Of a DNA stretch of 64,000 nt, positions 36,499-48,478 are shown in pieces. Location of the stretch: assembly GCA_932521035.1 (NCBI GenBank), contig OW051497.1, forward strand, positions 5,456,001-5,520,000. Direction: 5' to 3'. Every line of letters starts with the position of its first letter. Positions within the stretch are counted from its first letter, which is position 1. Below the pieces are notes generated by a model. It made no database searches. It was given only the letters and a program-made list of their open reading frames with translations, and was not told where the DNA came from. The position numbers and the translations under genes were made by a program. The stretch is from Oscheius dolichura. Lineage: Eukaryota > Nematoda > Chromadorea > Rhabditida > Rhabditidae.

Positions 36499-39400
36499 AT
36501 GACGTGTAATACTTGTAATTTGGTGAGTTAAGCTTTTAAACAGATTTGAGAATACTACCAATAAACACGGCGCAACGTTTTTCAAGGTTGGGGTGTGCCT
36601 GCCAAACGCTTTGCGGTCGTAAAAAGTGTTACTTGACCTGAAGAAAAACCTAAACCTCTTAAAAGACTAAAGAATAGAAAGGAGGTTATAAATCTCAACA
36701 GCGGCACATTTCTGGTTGTCTTTACAAACTTGCAAAAAACCGTCGAAAGCCGTTTATTTACAACTGCCCGTAAAATCCCAATCCGACCCACTGTCCACCA
36801 CAAAAGGGGACGAGCCAGCCTCGCCAAAAGTTAACTGTTGACACCACAAAAAGATGAATGGACTTTCGCCCGTGTTAATTCCATAGGATTGTCTGTGTCC
36901 GATAGGCTCCCGGAACGCCGCATTTTTGCAAAGGTATTGTCCGCGAAAGGGATCACTGCCTAGTAGGATCCGGCCTTCCCCAAAAAAAGGACTGCGGCCC
37001 CCCGAAACCAAAGCGCCATTTTGTACGGAAGCTTTATTTATTGCTAAAGAATGTTCTTCAAATGAACCGTGAGGAAGAGTGGGAAATGTTTGTAACAAAT
37101 AATTCCGACGCTCGGTAATGGGCATTGTTCTCCTTAACAGAATGTTTCTGTTTTCATGAGTCAGTGGCGACTTCTTATCACGCCCTACTTTGAAAGGTCC
37201 GGCAAACTTCGCTTTCTATTGTTTAAATTCCACATTCCTTTCTTAAATTAAGCATATCCACCGTTTTGATACTATGTCTGAATGCATGGCGCTAAGCAGA
37301 AACTGTTCTACCATGTTTCGAGGGAGAGAAAAGTCTGAAGGCTGTAAAAAAGGTTCCTGTGTGGATACCTCTTAACAAAACTGTTGACAGTAGCCTCTCG
37401 TCCTTTCCACTTTGCTCATTCAAAGCTGTTGCCCTAATAAAACAGCTTCTGCGACATTATTTCTTGATTATAAGTCACCATCACTTTCCCTATTTGATAT
37501 GTTTCAAAAGGGTAGTTTGGCGTCTTGTACAACGGCTACCTATTTGTCTTAATGCATGATCTGAGACAGTACAGCCCATTAAGTGCCTGGAGTTCTCACG
37601 CTTCGTTTGCATCGGCGCATATCCTCCAGCGCATCTCCTTTAGTCTACTACAGTTCTTCTAAATCTGTCCGGTCTGGGCAACTGAAACCAAATTCCATTT
37701 ACAGCTGCTCGTAAATTTTATTGTTTAAAGCGAAAAATCCTCTTAAGCCTACCTGCGTGTCGTTTACACTTTCAGTCCGTAACCCTAGTTTCTCTCTGCC
37801 GGTATGTGCAAAAAACGTCAAAATGGGCTTGCCTCCACCCTTGCCAAATTTCCCGACGTTTCATTTCAAATTTTCGCATTGACCGGGAACAAAGGCCGAA
37901 TGGCAGTTTTTTCAACGAATGCGTAATCCGTAATCTGTTTGCTCCTCACATTTCACGCTGCCCCTTCATTTTTCGTTCTAGCCTCTCTTTGCCTCCTTCA
38001 ATTTTATTCGCCGCTTTATAGAGGCGATTGTAATATCCAATAATTTTTTCTAAATATTCTCAAGAAGACGCTGAACCTCTTTAGCTTGAGATTACACTTT
38101 CTGTAGAGAAAAAACTCGTATTGAAGGCGATTATGGAAGAACGCTTTCATTTCCTTGAAGAGAATACGCTAAACAAAGCAGTCAAGCTGTGCAACCCCCC
38201 TACGTTTTAATCAACAACACTTTGAACCATCCCTTGCAACCCAGACCGTTAAGCATACAATTTGATTTGGGTAGAATCGAACGGGGATTGTCTGAACACT
38301 TACGCCTCTAACTGACAAATTTCAGTCGCGGAAGACTTGCCAAATCCATCAAGTGTTGGCGGACGACAAGGCCGAAATTGTCAGGAAATTTCAATCCAGA
38401 ACGATGCCCGTCATCGACGAAAACGATTCCGGGTAAGCTATTATTTGTGAATTTGATACCGCCCTCTGTATTTGACGGAAATCATAAGGGGTTGGCAACA
38501 TTAGGGGGCCGGAAGAGTCTTCGCAGAGCAACAAAAAACGTTCCATCTGTTCTTTTTCCGGTGTCGAACTCCATCTGTGACTCAGATCGATCACCTCTGT
38601 TTTATTCCTGTTTACTCCTGTGTCGACATACTCCTTGGAGGAACTTGTCCCCTTGCAACAATATTACCGCATTTGGTACCCCGTAAATTAGTAGTAGCTG
38701 GTACTTTCTGCCGACTGTTATCTTACCATTGATTCTATACTAGTAGTCATTTGGTAGTCAAATCCCATTCTGCACATAATCAACTACCGGTGCCCATGAA
38801 ACATACAGTTCCGACACTAGTCAGACCCCCGACAACATGCTGAAACACAGGTGATTCACAGTAACTTTTTGAACAATTATCTTGTTTCTTTAATGAGGAG
38901 AGCATTTTCAGGTATCCAAGACACAGCAAAGCGAACATTGGGATCTCACAGCTAAGCGTACCCTTAGTGTGGAATGGAGATAGCCACTTTAAATCCAAGG
39001 GCGGTGAGTAGTCCACCCTCTTCTTCTCCATAATAGAATATCTAGACAGTCGTACCTATTCCATCTTTGCTGTACTCCAAACAAAGACAAAGGTGGTGGA
39101 TTCCCGTATGATCACAAACATCGACCGAACAGTAACAGATGTCGTTTTTCCGGAAGCATATGTCTTGTTAGTGACTAGAGAGAGAAGCAGTAATTCTTTT
39201 TGTTTAGCGAAGGAGAATCCGACGACTTTTGTGTGGAAGTCAGTCTTTTTGCAGCTCGAACAGACCAGGGATTAGTGGACAGTGGCGGCAGTTTACGATC
39301 AAAAATAACTCGTTCCTTAGGGAGGAAATTTGGAACAAATGTGGTATGGTAGAGCCGTTCTTTGACATTAACCGGTTTCACAGAAGTCACAGCTGTCTTC

Positions 39401-40754
39401 CATGGAACAGTCCAACAAATTAGCCATAAGACCTGATTCAATACTGGGTGGAACCCATTTCAACCTATTGGCCAGGGCCTACCTGGTTCTAACGGACGCC
39501 GGGGAGGAATGCAAAATACATGATCTCAAAATGTCGGCGTTCGGTATTGCTTTTGAGAATTACTGGATTAGACGGATTTCAGCTGATCTCTCTGGACCTC
39601 CGCTTTATGGGCATATTATGTGTCGGATGGTGGTTCAGCCATTGTCAGTCCTCCATCCACTCGCCGAGGGCACTCTAACTGTCAAACCGCTGGGGGAAAA
39701 CATCTCACTCAATAATGTCAAATCCAGACTACAGGTGTCTAGACCAATCACATAACAAAGTGGATTCCAGGCGGGCAATCTCACCTGTTTCATGAATGTC
39801 AACGCTCATCAATGCCCCTCACAGGAGGAAATACTGATGCAGATCCCTATTACCGCTGTTAGTTCTCATGAAAATTGAATTCAACCTTTCCCAGGGATCG
39901 AAACTCGTGTCTACCGCGTACCCCTTCACCTTCCTTCTAGCCACCGAGGGAACAAGCGACGTTGAAGGAAGTGAAATTTTCGTCACAGCTGATAGCGAAA
40001 AGTCAAAAGACGCATGGAAACGGGCCCTTGAGATGCAGATTATAGATTGTGGTGAGATTCCTTATCGTCACGTGTCAGCTGTCTATTGTAGAAATATGGA
40101 GAAATTTTGCCTATACATCGACAAAATTAACTCATGAGAAGAGAAAAGATCCTGTAAAGGAAACATTAAGCAGAGCTACGGGAAATAACCTATATGACAA
40201 GATCAGTATTACGGGAACGATTTCCAAGGGAACTACGCCGAGCCTGTCTCCGTCTATATCATCATACTGCCCTCGGGAATTGTCTCCCCTTCGAACAGAT
40301 ATCGCAAGAACAGCTCCGTCGAGAAGGACAAAACAACGAACAAATGTTCTAGATATCTTCCCTGTTTGTTTCACCCTGGTTACCAAAGACGCTAAATACT
40401 TCAGAGTCCCGCGCCTTCCGGAGATTCCCCCAACAGCTCCATCCAAGATAACGATTCTTGGGGATACACCAAAGGTAGGAAGAAATGTTTCAACTAAAGT
40501 AACTTTGTGTTTCTAGAATCATCGGCCGTCTACACACCCATGTCGACGAGAATGAGAGATCCCATGACCATGGACTACTCCTCGATGAGTAGATACGACA
40601 CCTATTCCAATTCAAGCAGTCCAGTATGCCTCTCTTTGATCGTGATAGACGTATGTTTCAGTACCTCAGTGGGAAGAAGAGTTGGTCAAGGTCGTTTGGA
40701 GAATTTATCGGGAAGAAAATTAACACTCCAACTGTTCAAGTGACGAGATTGTAA
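36499..40754 (+). CDS. Anillin/rhotekin-like protein (AH and PH domains)
   Basis: The AH region is distinctive: KANIGISQLSVPLVWNGDSH, RTYSIFAVLQTKTKVVDSRM, then NIDRTVTDVVFPEAY and DDFCVEVSLFAARTD. This is the same order and wording as in anillin and rhotekin (xIPLxWKDxxHF, then xIDRTxTDIxF). A PH domain follows: PLYGHIMCRMVVQPLSVLHP, AGNLTCFMNVNAHQC, PFTFLLATEGTSD and KSKDAWKRALEMQI (the closing helix with its Trp). A serine-rich tail ends KINTPTVQVTRL at TAA 40,752-40,754. Family members scaffold Rho, septins and actomyosin at the cleavage furrow or cell cortex. The proposed first coding exon (MTCNTCNL, 36,499-36,522) is separated by a 1.8-kb pyrimidine-rich intron from the exon at 38,326-38,432. 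Phases agree but the 5' end is the least certain part. No actin- or myosin-binding N-terminal half was seen, so rhotekin-like or short-anillin is more likely than full anillin. Confidence 0.8.
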
Positions 40755-41088
40755 ACAGCTCACCTGCTCGAAGAAGCGCCCCAACACCGACGCAATATCT
40801 GACCAAATCAAAAGTCATAATATAAAGCTTTCATGTATTTTTTCCTCTGACTTTTTTTATTTTATTTATCATCCGCGCATTACTCGATTGTATAGTGTAA
40901 AAGTCATGGTGGCCCGTCTTTCGCCTGCTTCTGTCAGAGACCACATGGAAACACTTAATACAGAGTACTGTATCTATTGTTTCTCCCTTTCCATGAAATA
41001 TGCGATGACGGCAGAGCCATATCGCTGCAAGCAACCTTCAGATAATTGGCATAGATAGGGATAATCTACAGAGCACACTCGCCAAAGA
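40755..41088. other. Short intergenic region before DNase II
   Basis: The 334-nt spacer is T-rich, with the anillin-like 3' UTR on its left. No gene was seen. Confidence 0.4.
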
Positions 41089-42486
41089 ATGCCGCTCCTC
41101 CTTTTTCTTTTGTTTGGTTTCGTCGTCCATACCTCAGGTTTTTCCTGCAAGGATCAGGACGGCAAGGATGTTGATTGGTTGGTTTTTCTTTATGATACCC
41201 CACAGAGAGTCTTCAGGTTTGCCGTGTACAAGATGCCGATCGAGTCGGATAACTCTGTCCCGGGGGTGAATTCCGGAATTGGCTGGTACTATGTTGATGT
41301 GAACAAGAAAGGGGCACTTCACCCTTCTGCTCAAAATTTGAACAGTAAAAGTCAAGTAAGGACCCCTTTAGGAGGGGATGAAAACGGGCCTTTGCAGGCG
41401 ATTGCCTACACTCTTCAACAGTATTACGACAACCAGAAGGATCAGACTCTCTTCCATGTTATGTACAACGATGAGCCGTGGACCCCTCAAACTGGGGCTT
41501 CTTCGGAGGCTTCGTCGGAGTCGTTCTTCAGCAAGACTTTGAAATATTTCGGAATTACAGCTTCGGTCCAAAAGGGTCATACAAAAGGTTGGTTGCTCCC
41601 CCTGCTATGACTAATAAAATATTCAGGAGTAATATTCTTCAACAAAAGTACTGGTGTATGGTTAATCCACAGTGTTCCCCAATTTCCTCCAATCGCTAGC
41701 TATTCTTACCCCAATTCTGGTCATGATTATGGGCAAACTATGCTCTGTATGACATTTAAGTATGCTGAACTGAAGAAGATTGGTACTCAACTGTACTATA
41801 ACTACCCCGATATTTACTCGTCCCATCTTCCATCTGATATCGCTTCGGATAATCCAGACCTGGCGAAGGTAAGGTGGTCGAAGATGTATTAACGAAAATA
41901 GGCAATTGGCGGCCAACACCACACCGGGTCTCCTGCCTACTCCGTCGTCGATTTGACAACTGCAGCTGGTTTCACGTTCAAGTCATTCGCAAAGAGTAAC
42001 GAATTCAACAAGGGTAAAACAAGTGATAAGTTGGCGAACAGACTTACTTGAGATCTCTATGATGATTTGATCGCCACTACCCTCAAAACAAACCTTGTCG
42101 CTGAGACGTGGAGACGAGGAGATCTGATCACGCTGAACTGTAAGGCCACCTATCACACTCTCGATGCCATGGACATGAAAATTGGCACCACCACCAAGTT
42201 CTCTTATACGAAGGATCATTCGAAGATGGCCCGATCAAGGGATTCGACTAAGCCCTACGTGTGCATCGGAGATATTAACCGAATGGTTCGTTTATTTGTA
42301 CTGGCCTCGCTGTTTTTCGATAACATCAGATACCATCTCTTACAGACATCGCAATATGTACGCGGAGGAGGCTCGGCCTGTATCTCGTCTACTTTCCTCT
42401 GGAATGCCTTTAATGTAATTGTTGATACCAACACTTGTCCGGCTGCAGACATTTCCACTATTCTCAGAGCCAACCGTACACAATGA
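41089..42486 (+). CDS. Deoxyribonuclease II (acid DNase)
   Basis: A lysosomal or secreted endonuclease of the DNase II family that digests DNA from dying cells or food at acid pH. The signal peptide (MPLLLFLLFGFVVHTSGFSC) precedes the mature N-terminus CKDQDGKDVDWLVFLYDTP. The first catalytic motif is GHTKGV, in the order seen in other DNase II enzymes. The fold-specific stretch DLYDDLIATTLKTNLVAETW aligns with the conserved DLYxDLVAxxLxxNLLVETW. The second catalytic motif is KDHSK, followed by KPYVCIGDINRM and RGGGSACI; the protein ends after NTCPAADIS at TGA 42,484-42,486. A 42-nt frame-neutral segment at about 41,355-41,396 is best read as an intron. Other introns are about 35-60 nt. Both HxK catalytic pairs are intact, so the enzyme should be active. 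Confidence 0.92.
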
Positions 42487-45400
42487 ATATTTTCACTCGC
42501 TCTATTTCCTTCCTTGTCTTCCGAGTGCATCTCCTGGAAAGAACTTTGTAACTCTTTGGCGGTGAAGACGTATGGCGCCACTGTACAGCTTTAGATAGAG
42601 AGAAATGATGGATCGTCGTAGGACAGATAGACGAAGGCGCGTTTCGTTTTTGACCTTCGCCTTGTTCTTGAAGACTTCCATTTCTTTGATCTAGCTTCTG
42701 GAGAATAGTTTAAAGCGAGCGCATTAAGTAGAAAACACTGATCATAACAATAAATTCAACAATTTACACTAGGTGCACCGACATGATGGGTCCGTTCCGC
42801 AGAAAGTGGACCAGTCTCGATCAGACACAACAGCTGTGTTGATCCATTGAGTTGAAATGCAGCTCACCAAACCGAGAAGATTTTGTTCTTTAGAAGGTCG
42901 TTTTTTGTTCAGATTTTATTGTGCGGAAGGAAGTCTAAGGCCTTTCCAACATCATGTTTGAAACAACCTGTTTCTATCAGTCAGAAATCATTTCTACTGT
43001 ACAAAGCTGTCTGACTTTGACCGCAGTCTTGACGTTTAAGACTGCGTTCTCCACACCTTACCGGTATCAAATTAGTCCCACTCCGGAATATAAACCCGAC
43101 AAGATTTGGGCTCATCCCTAGTAAACAAGCTGTGCTCATAGAAGCGCTCTCCCGCAGAGAAGCCGCTTCGACCAAATTTTAAGGAAACCGAAATTCGGAA
43201 TTTTTGACATTTATGATAAAATCACTTTTTTTTAAAGTATTTTTTCGTTCCCGAATACGTTCTTTCATAGTGGATTCCGTATTTTGGCAAAGGCCCGTTC
43301 ACATGATAATCGGACAACTGTCAGATTGAATTCGTTGACCTATCCTTTGCAATCCGTTCCACTCACATCATCCGTGTTTCTCCATGGCTAAGTCTACCCC
43401 GTGTTTATTAAAATCCCACATAGCACAAGAGAGTATCCTATTAGATCCGATTGTCCTTCATTTTCCCGTTCCTTCCCTTCAATCTATTGGCAATCCCTTT
43501 CTGTCCCATCTCATCCAATGCTGTCCAATTCTTTCCCCTTCCAATATTCCCACGCCGAAGATCGCTTATAACTGTTCCTCTTCCTGATTTATGCTTCCTG
43601 TTTTTGTGAATAGGTGCTAAATCAGTCGGTCAAACATAATCCGTTGTACGCATTCGTCTATCCGCTTGTCGTTTGTCCGCGACAAAAACTCTATTTCGTG
43701 TTGATCAGTATTCGGCAAGAACATGAAGGACGGACTTTTGAGACGAAACGTCATGTAATATGTGTCACATTTTGGAACTCGGACACCGTTGTACAGGACG
43801 TGGGAAATTTATAGTTCTGTAGTAAATAAGAAGATAGGATCTGTTCCGATAGCATCAGCCAGATAGTTCCAATTAACAAAACACCGAAAGAGGTGGAATA
43901 TGAGACGTTTCTTTTTCGAACCGCGTCGGCATTAACACGTTTTGATCAAAGTTTCTTTGTGCTGTTTTTATGATCCGCGCTTCCACTATTGTTTCCCATT
44001 CGAAGCAACTTTTCTTGATAAAATAACTTTGATATCGTGATGTTGCTAACATCCAAATGTCTCAACTTTGTAAATCCTGCCCTAATGCCTTTGTTTTACG
44101 ATCCTCCCTTTCCTCAGTTATATCTAGTTCCTTCAGTGATCCCCAAGCTCCCCATGTACTTCTCATCAAATATATTTTCTAGTCACCCCAGTCCTCCTTG
44201 TTGTTCATACTTCTCACTTTCTCCACGTTTACTGTTTAAATCTTATTCAACTATTATTTCTACTTACGAACGTCTATTGTGTTCCATCGAATAGGTAAAA
44301 TGCGTATATCCATATCCGCTGTACTCTTTGTGCTACCTCTTTAGTACGAGACAACTCACCTCACATATCTATCGTCGTGTTTCTCTGTAAAGACGTCGCC
44401 ATTTCATATGGGAAAGCTTCTTTGGCTCCTCGTAGAAACGCCACAATATTGTGAATTAGGCTGCTCTTTACCTAAAACCTAGGGTAAGAAGTGTACACCG
44501 GTTCATTGCTCCGCTCTCTTTTCTTTTTCGTTCTGATCACTCCTATTCCCTATTGTCCACAAGTTTTTGAGCTTAGCATTAATTAAAGCAACATTTCAAA
44601 CGTGTATAAATTGTTATGAGCAGTGCCATCAGAATGGAAAAATATGAAATGCGATTGTGTTCAGTTAGCAAAGCTTGTAGCTTAGGACAAAAACGTTAGA
44701 GGAGACCCTTAATTCTGTATGGGACTGCCACTTTTATTCATATCTTGCCCTGGAAACGTTGGCTTCCCCGTCGAGTAATCTCCGGCTGACTATTCTCTTT
44801 AAAAGAGAATGACGAGTGCGTCGGCTCTATAGCAAAGATCAAACTTTTTAAGTCATACGCTGGCACAGGTCATCCTATAATCCAACTGCAAAAATTGTGA
44901 CAATTTGTAAACAGATTTCCGGAATAAAACAACACGGTGTCTGAGTAGGGAAAAGGTAGTAATGCATCAAATTCTATGCTCTATCCCTCACAGTGCTTTC
45001 TCAAGGAGGCCGCGTACTGTTCTTTAAAGAGTGGTATCACACGTCACTCGACCTATTGCAATCAGAACCGGAAGATATGAACCGCGTCGAAGATTGTTTT
45101 CATTTGTTCAGCAAACTCTTCTTCATACTGTCAATCGCCCTATAATTATCCCCTCAATCACACAGCGACCATTCTGTGACCAGACTTCTCCGATGATTGT
45201 ACCAATATTTCCATAGATACGTCAGCAGATTTTCCCCCGCCTCCATGACCGTGTCCTATGAAAAGGGATGGGAAACCATATTTTGGGACATCCTCTAACC
45301 AGTTCTCTACAACATGACGAGGTTTATTCGATCAGGGCTTGCAGCACATGTGCTGCTGTTTTGTTCGTGTTTTACTGTTTATTTGTAGATATTGCCTTTT

Positions 45401-45542
45401 CCTAAGAAATGTGCTGCAACCAATAGAGTTGTCCTGAATATTAATTCGAATAGTGTCGACCATCAGCAGACCGTGTTTATTAGACCCCATTCTCTGTCTC
45501 CGCTCCCAGCTCTCCTTCGCGTCTCTGATCAATTCTTTTCAG
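42487..45542. other. Intergenic 3.1 kb upstream of the SLC17-like gene
   Basis: The left part has the DNase II 3' flank with AATAAA-like sites near 42,750. From about 43.2 kb the + strand is rich in C and T with many short T runs, like the 5' flanks of the other genes. No spliced gene could be built. It ends at the TTTTCAG acceptor that abuts the next start codon. Confidence 0.4.
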
Positions 45543-47318
45543 ATGCGACATATCGACAATGAGGGGCTTTTAAACACGCGGGTACGATATGTGATTCTCT
45601 TCCTAGGTATAGTATAAATGCACTAAATCTCATAGCATAGTACAGGCTCTGCCTGCATTGCTTCCATTGCCTCCAATATGATCGTGTTGAACTTCACTTT
45701 GATCTGTATGGGTACAGATAGGAATGAATCTACGGTGAGTTCATTAAAATCTATTTGTGATCCGTTCGGTGTTACCGGACGAACGACCTGGATCATTTAA
45801 AGCTGGGGAAAAAACCTAGACGGATTTCAGCCAGCAAACGTACCGAGAGGAAAATATGACTATACACAGACAGAGAAATCTCAACTGAATTGGGCTGTAG
45901 CCATCGGAACACTGATAGCTGCTTGGCCCTTCCATTGGTCAGTTTATAAAAATAAAGGGAACCAATGGCTTGTAGGTTCTATGAAAAGTACGGTGCGCGA
46001 GTTGTATTCTTCGTGGCTGGTTTAATATCTACCCTGTCGACAGTCGCTATCCCGTGGGTGGCTGCCTACAGCTACAATCTATTCTTGGTTGCCAGATTCT
46101 TCCAAGTATTGTCTCGCGTTTATTCATAATATAAATGTTTCAGGGAGTGTCTTTCGGAGCGGACTTCGCTGCCATTGGGCTGATTGTTGTCCACTGGGCT
46201 TCCCTCAAGCAACATGGACTGTTCATCTCTTTATTGTCCTCCTTCTCTCAAATATCCGTCATGTTCACCATGCCTGTTGCCGGAGAGGTGAACTTTTATT
46301 GACAATGAGATAAATAACTAGTTCAGTTGTGCGAATCCAGCTGGGGATGGCCGTCGGTCTATTACGTGCACGCGGTCTTGAGCGCAGTTTTATTCACAGC
46401 CTGGCTGGTGTACTACAGAAATGACCCCGAAAGACATCCTCTGATGACGGATGTTGAATTGGAAAAGATCAGAAGAGACAAGGGAGACGTTAAACAGCAA
46501 GAACGCGAGGAAACTCCCATCAAGGCGATCATGACGAATCCTGTGATGTGGGCCGTGTGGCTGTCTGCCTTCGGAGAGTTGATGATGTCTCAGTTCATTG
46601 TCCTCTATGGCCCTACCTATCTCAAGGAGGTTCTCGGATTCCGAGTTGCCCACACCGGCTACTTTGTCGCCATTCCCCGAGCTCTTCATCTGGCTTTCAA
46701 AATTATTTCTGGAATTGCCAGTGACCGGATCAAGTAGGTTATAATGAAACGGAAACACATATTGGTTTAGATTCCTCTCCGAGAAGACCAAGATGCGGAT
46801 ATTCAACACCATTGCCCTGAAGGTGTCCGGAATATTCTTCTGTATCCTCGGGTTCCTCTCGGCGAAGTACGCCAACTACTCCCTCGTCGTCCTTCTCATC
46901 ATCGAAGTCTCCACCGGGTTCATCTGTGGTGGCTTCTACAAGTGTGCTACCCTTGTGGCCAGGTATCCAATCCACTCAACTCTGAAGGAAATAACAATTT
47001 AGACAGCACAGTCATTTCGTCTTGTCCCAAATCCAATTCATCAAGTGCCTCTCCCTCTTCATAGAACCCCTTTTAGTGTTTTTGATCTGCCAGAACAATA
47101 CCTTGGCTGAATGGAGAATAGTCTTCCTCATTCACGGAGTTCTCCTAATCGGTCTGACAGAATATTATTAGCCTCATAATCTTCCGATTTCAGCCGGAAA
47201 TGTCATCTTCTGGTTCTTCGCCACCGCCGAACCTGCAGAGTTTACCAAGATCCATGAACTTAAAGACACCCCCGAAGCGAAAAGGTCCGAAGGCAAACAG
47301 CACATCAATGTCTTTTAA
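45543..47318 (+). CDS. SLC17-like MFS anion/phosphate transporter
   Basis: A major-facilitator protein of the nematode SLC17-like group (relatives of sodium-phosphate and vesicular glutamate transporters), about 460 residues. The start codon abuts a TTTTCAG acceptor. The N-terminus RYVILFLGSACIASIASNM, then VLNFTLICMG, is typical of the nematode branch. Further landmarks are EKSQLNWAVAIGTLIAAWPF, the MFS loop WFYEKYGARVVFFVAGLIST, RFFQGVSFGADFAAIGLIV, GWPSVYYVHAVLSAVLFTAW with a large DPERHP loop, ITNPVMW-type TM7 (IMTNPVMWAVWLSAFGEL) and the final helix GNVIFWFFATAEPAEF. TAA is at 47,316-47,318. Introns are about 40 nt, except one of about 97 nt in the N-terminal part. The substrate cannot be deduced; organic anions or phosphate are typical for the family. 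Confidence 0.88.
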
Positions 47319-48478
47319 GCTACTAATAATTCCCGGTTTATTTATTGTCTGTACAGGCCCCAAATCTTGCGTTAAAAGCACGAGTACGAGCGGGTAGTAG
47401 AAGTTGTTTTCCACTGTGTACTTTATGGAATAAAATGAAACAATCCTGCCCCATTCACACGGACTTTTTCTCCACTGGGATATATTATCCATTAACGTCG
47501 AATGACTTGTGACCATCAAGGTGACACTTTTCAAGTCTAGACAACCGAAAATGTGTGATATTTTGAAACGTGAATGTTTTCCTCAAACAACCTCTAACCC
47601 ACCACACTCCCCAACAAGCTCTCTGTGACATGTAATTCATCTAAGATATTTCAGGCTGACTGCCAATGAAAACGAGTGAGTGTACGGGCCGTTTCGTCAT
47701 CTACTTTGCTGATTCACTTGCCCTTTTTAGATTGAGGCATTCTACTTACAGTGATCTTCTCTTATTACTGATCGGTTTTCTGTGATTGTTATGTTAGCCA
47801 ATATGATAAAATGTTGAAATATACCTCGCGAGAGCAATCCAATGTCTCAGAACCTCCAGTTTGTTAGTCAGAGAAGAGGCTCTCCTGACAAACAACCGTT
47901 CTCTTTCATCCAACACTCTAGACTTTGCTAATCTCTTACCAGACAAGCACTGTTTGCTCTGAGCCATGGCCACAGGGAATTTAACTGTTCGCGTGAACAC
48001 TGCACGCTGTACGCAGCTGTTTGTTCGCTCCGGAATTTCGTTTGCACAAGAGGTTGCCGACCTAGGAGTTTAGCCGATGTTGGCAGAAACCGCCGAGGGT
48101 GCCGACATGCCCTCGGGAGATTCAACCGTCTTGTTCTCCGACACAAGCGTTCACTTTTTTCCCGGTGGTCACCTTAACCTTCTTCCGTTTCCATGTTTTG
48201 CCTAGAACATTTAAATCCAACTCTCCTCAAAGGATGCCTTTGGCGTGTCCCCCGTGTCTACCCGTCAATCATGGAAAGTGCTTTGACTTCTTACCAAACC
48301 TTCACTTGAATGTATCATTATGTCGTCTGGTGTCTACATTTGTCACAAAACCGCTAATTCATCGTTTATGAGACATTGCCGGTCTTCCGCCTGAATGCCT
48401 GACAATACAAAGCAAAGCAAATCTAAGACCTCCCACATTACTCGTGCCCCCTTCTTCTAAACAAATCCGCCATTTCAG
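47319..48478. other. Intergenic 1.2 kb
   Basis: No coding structure. The last 400 nt are pyrimidine-rich on + and end in CCATTTCAG immediately before the next start codon. Confidence 0.4.

Noticed and set aside
36757..37717. Two similar 19-mers of the form TTTACARCTGCYCGTAAA in the anillin-like 5' intron
   Set aside because: Matches of this quality are expected by chance in a window of this size.
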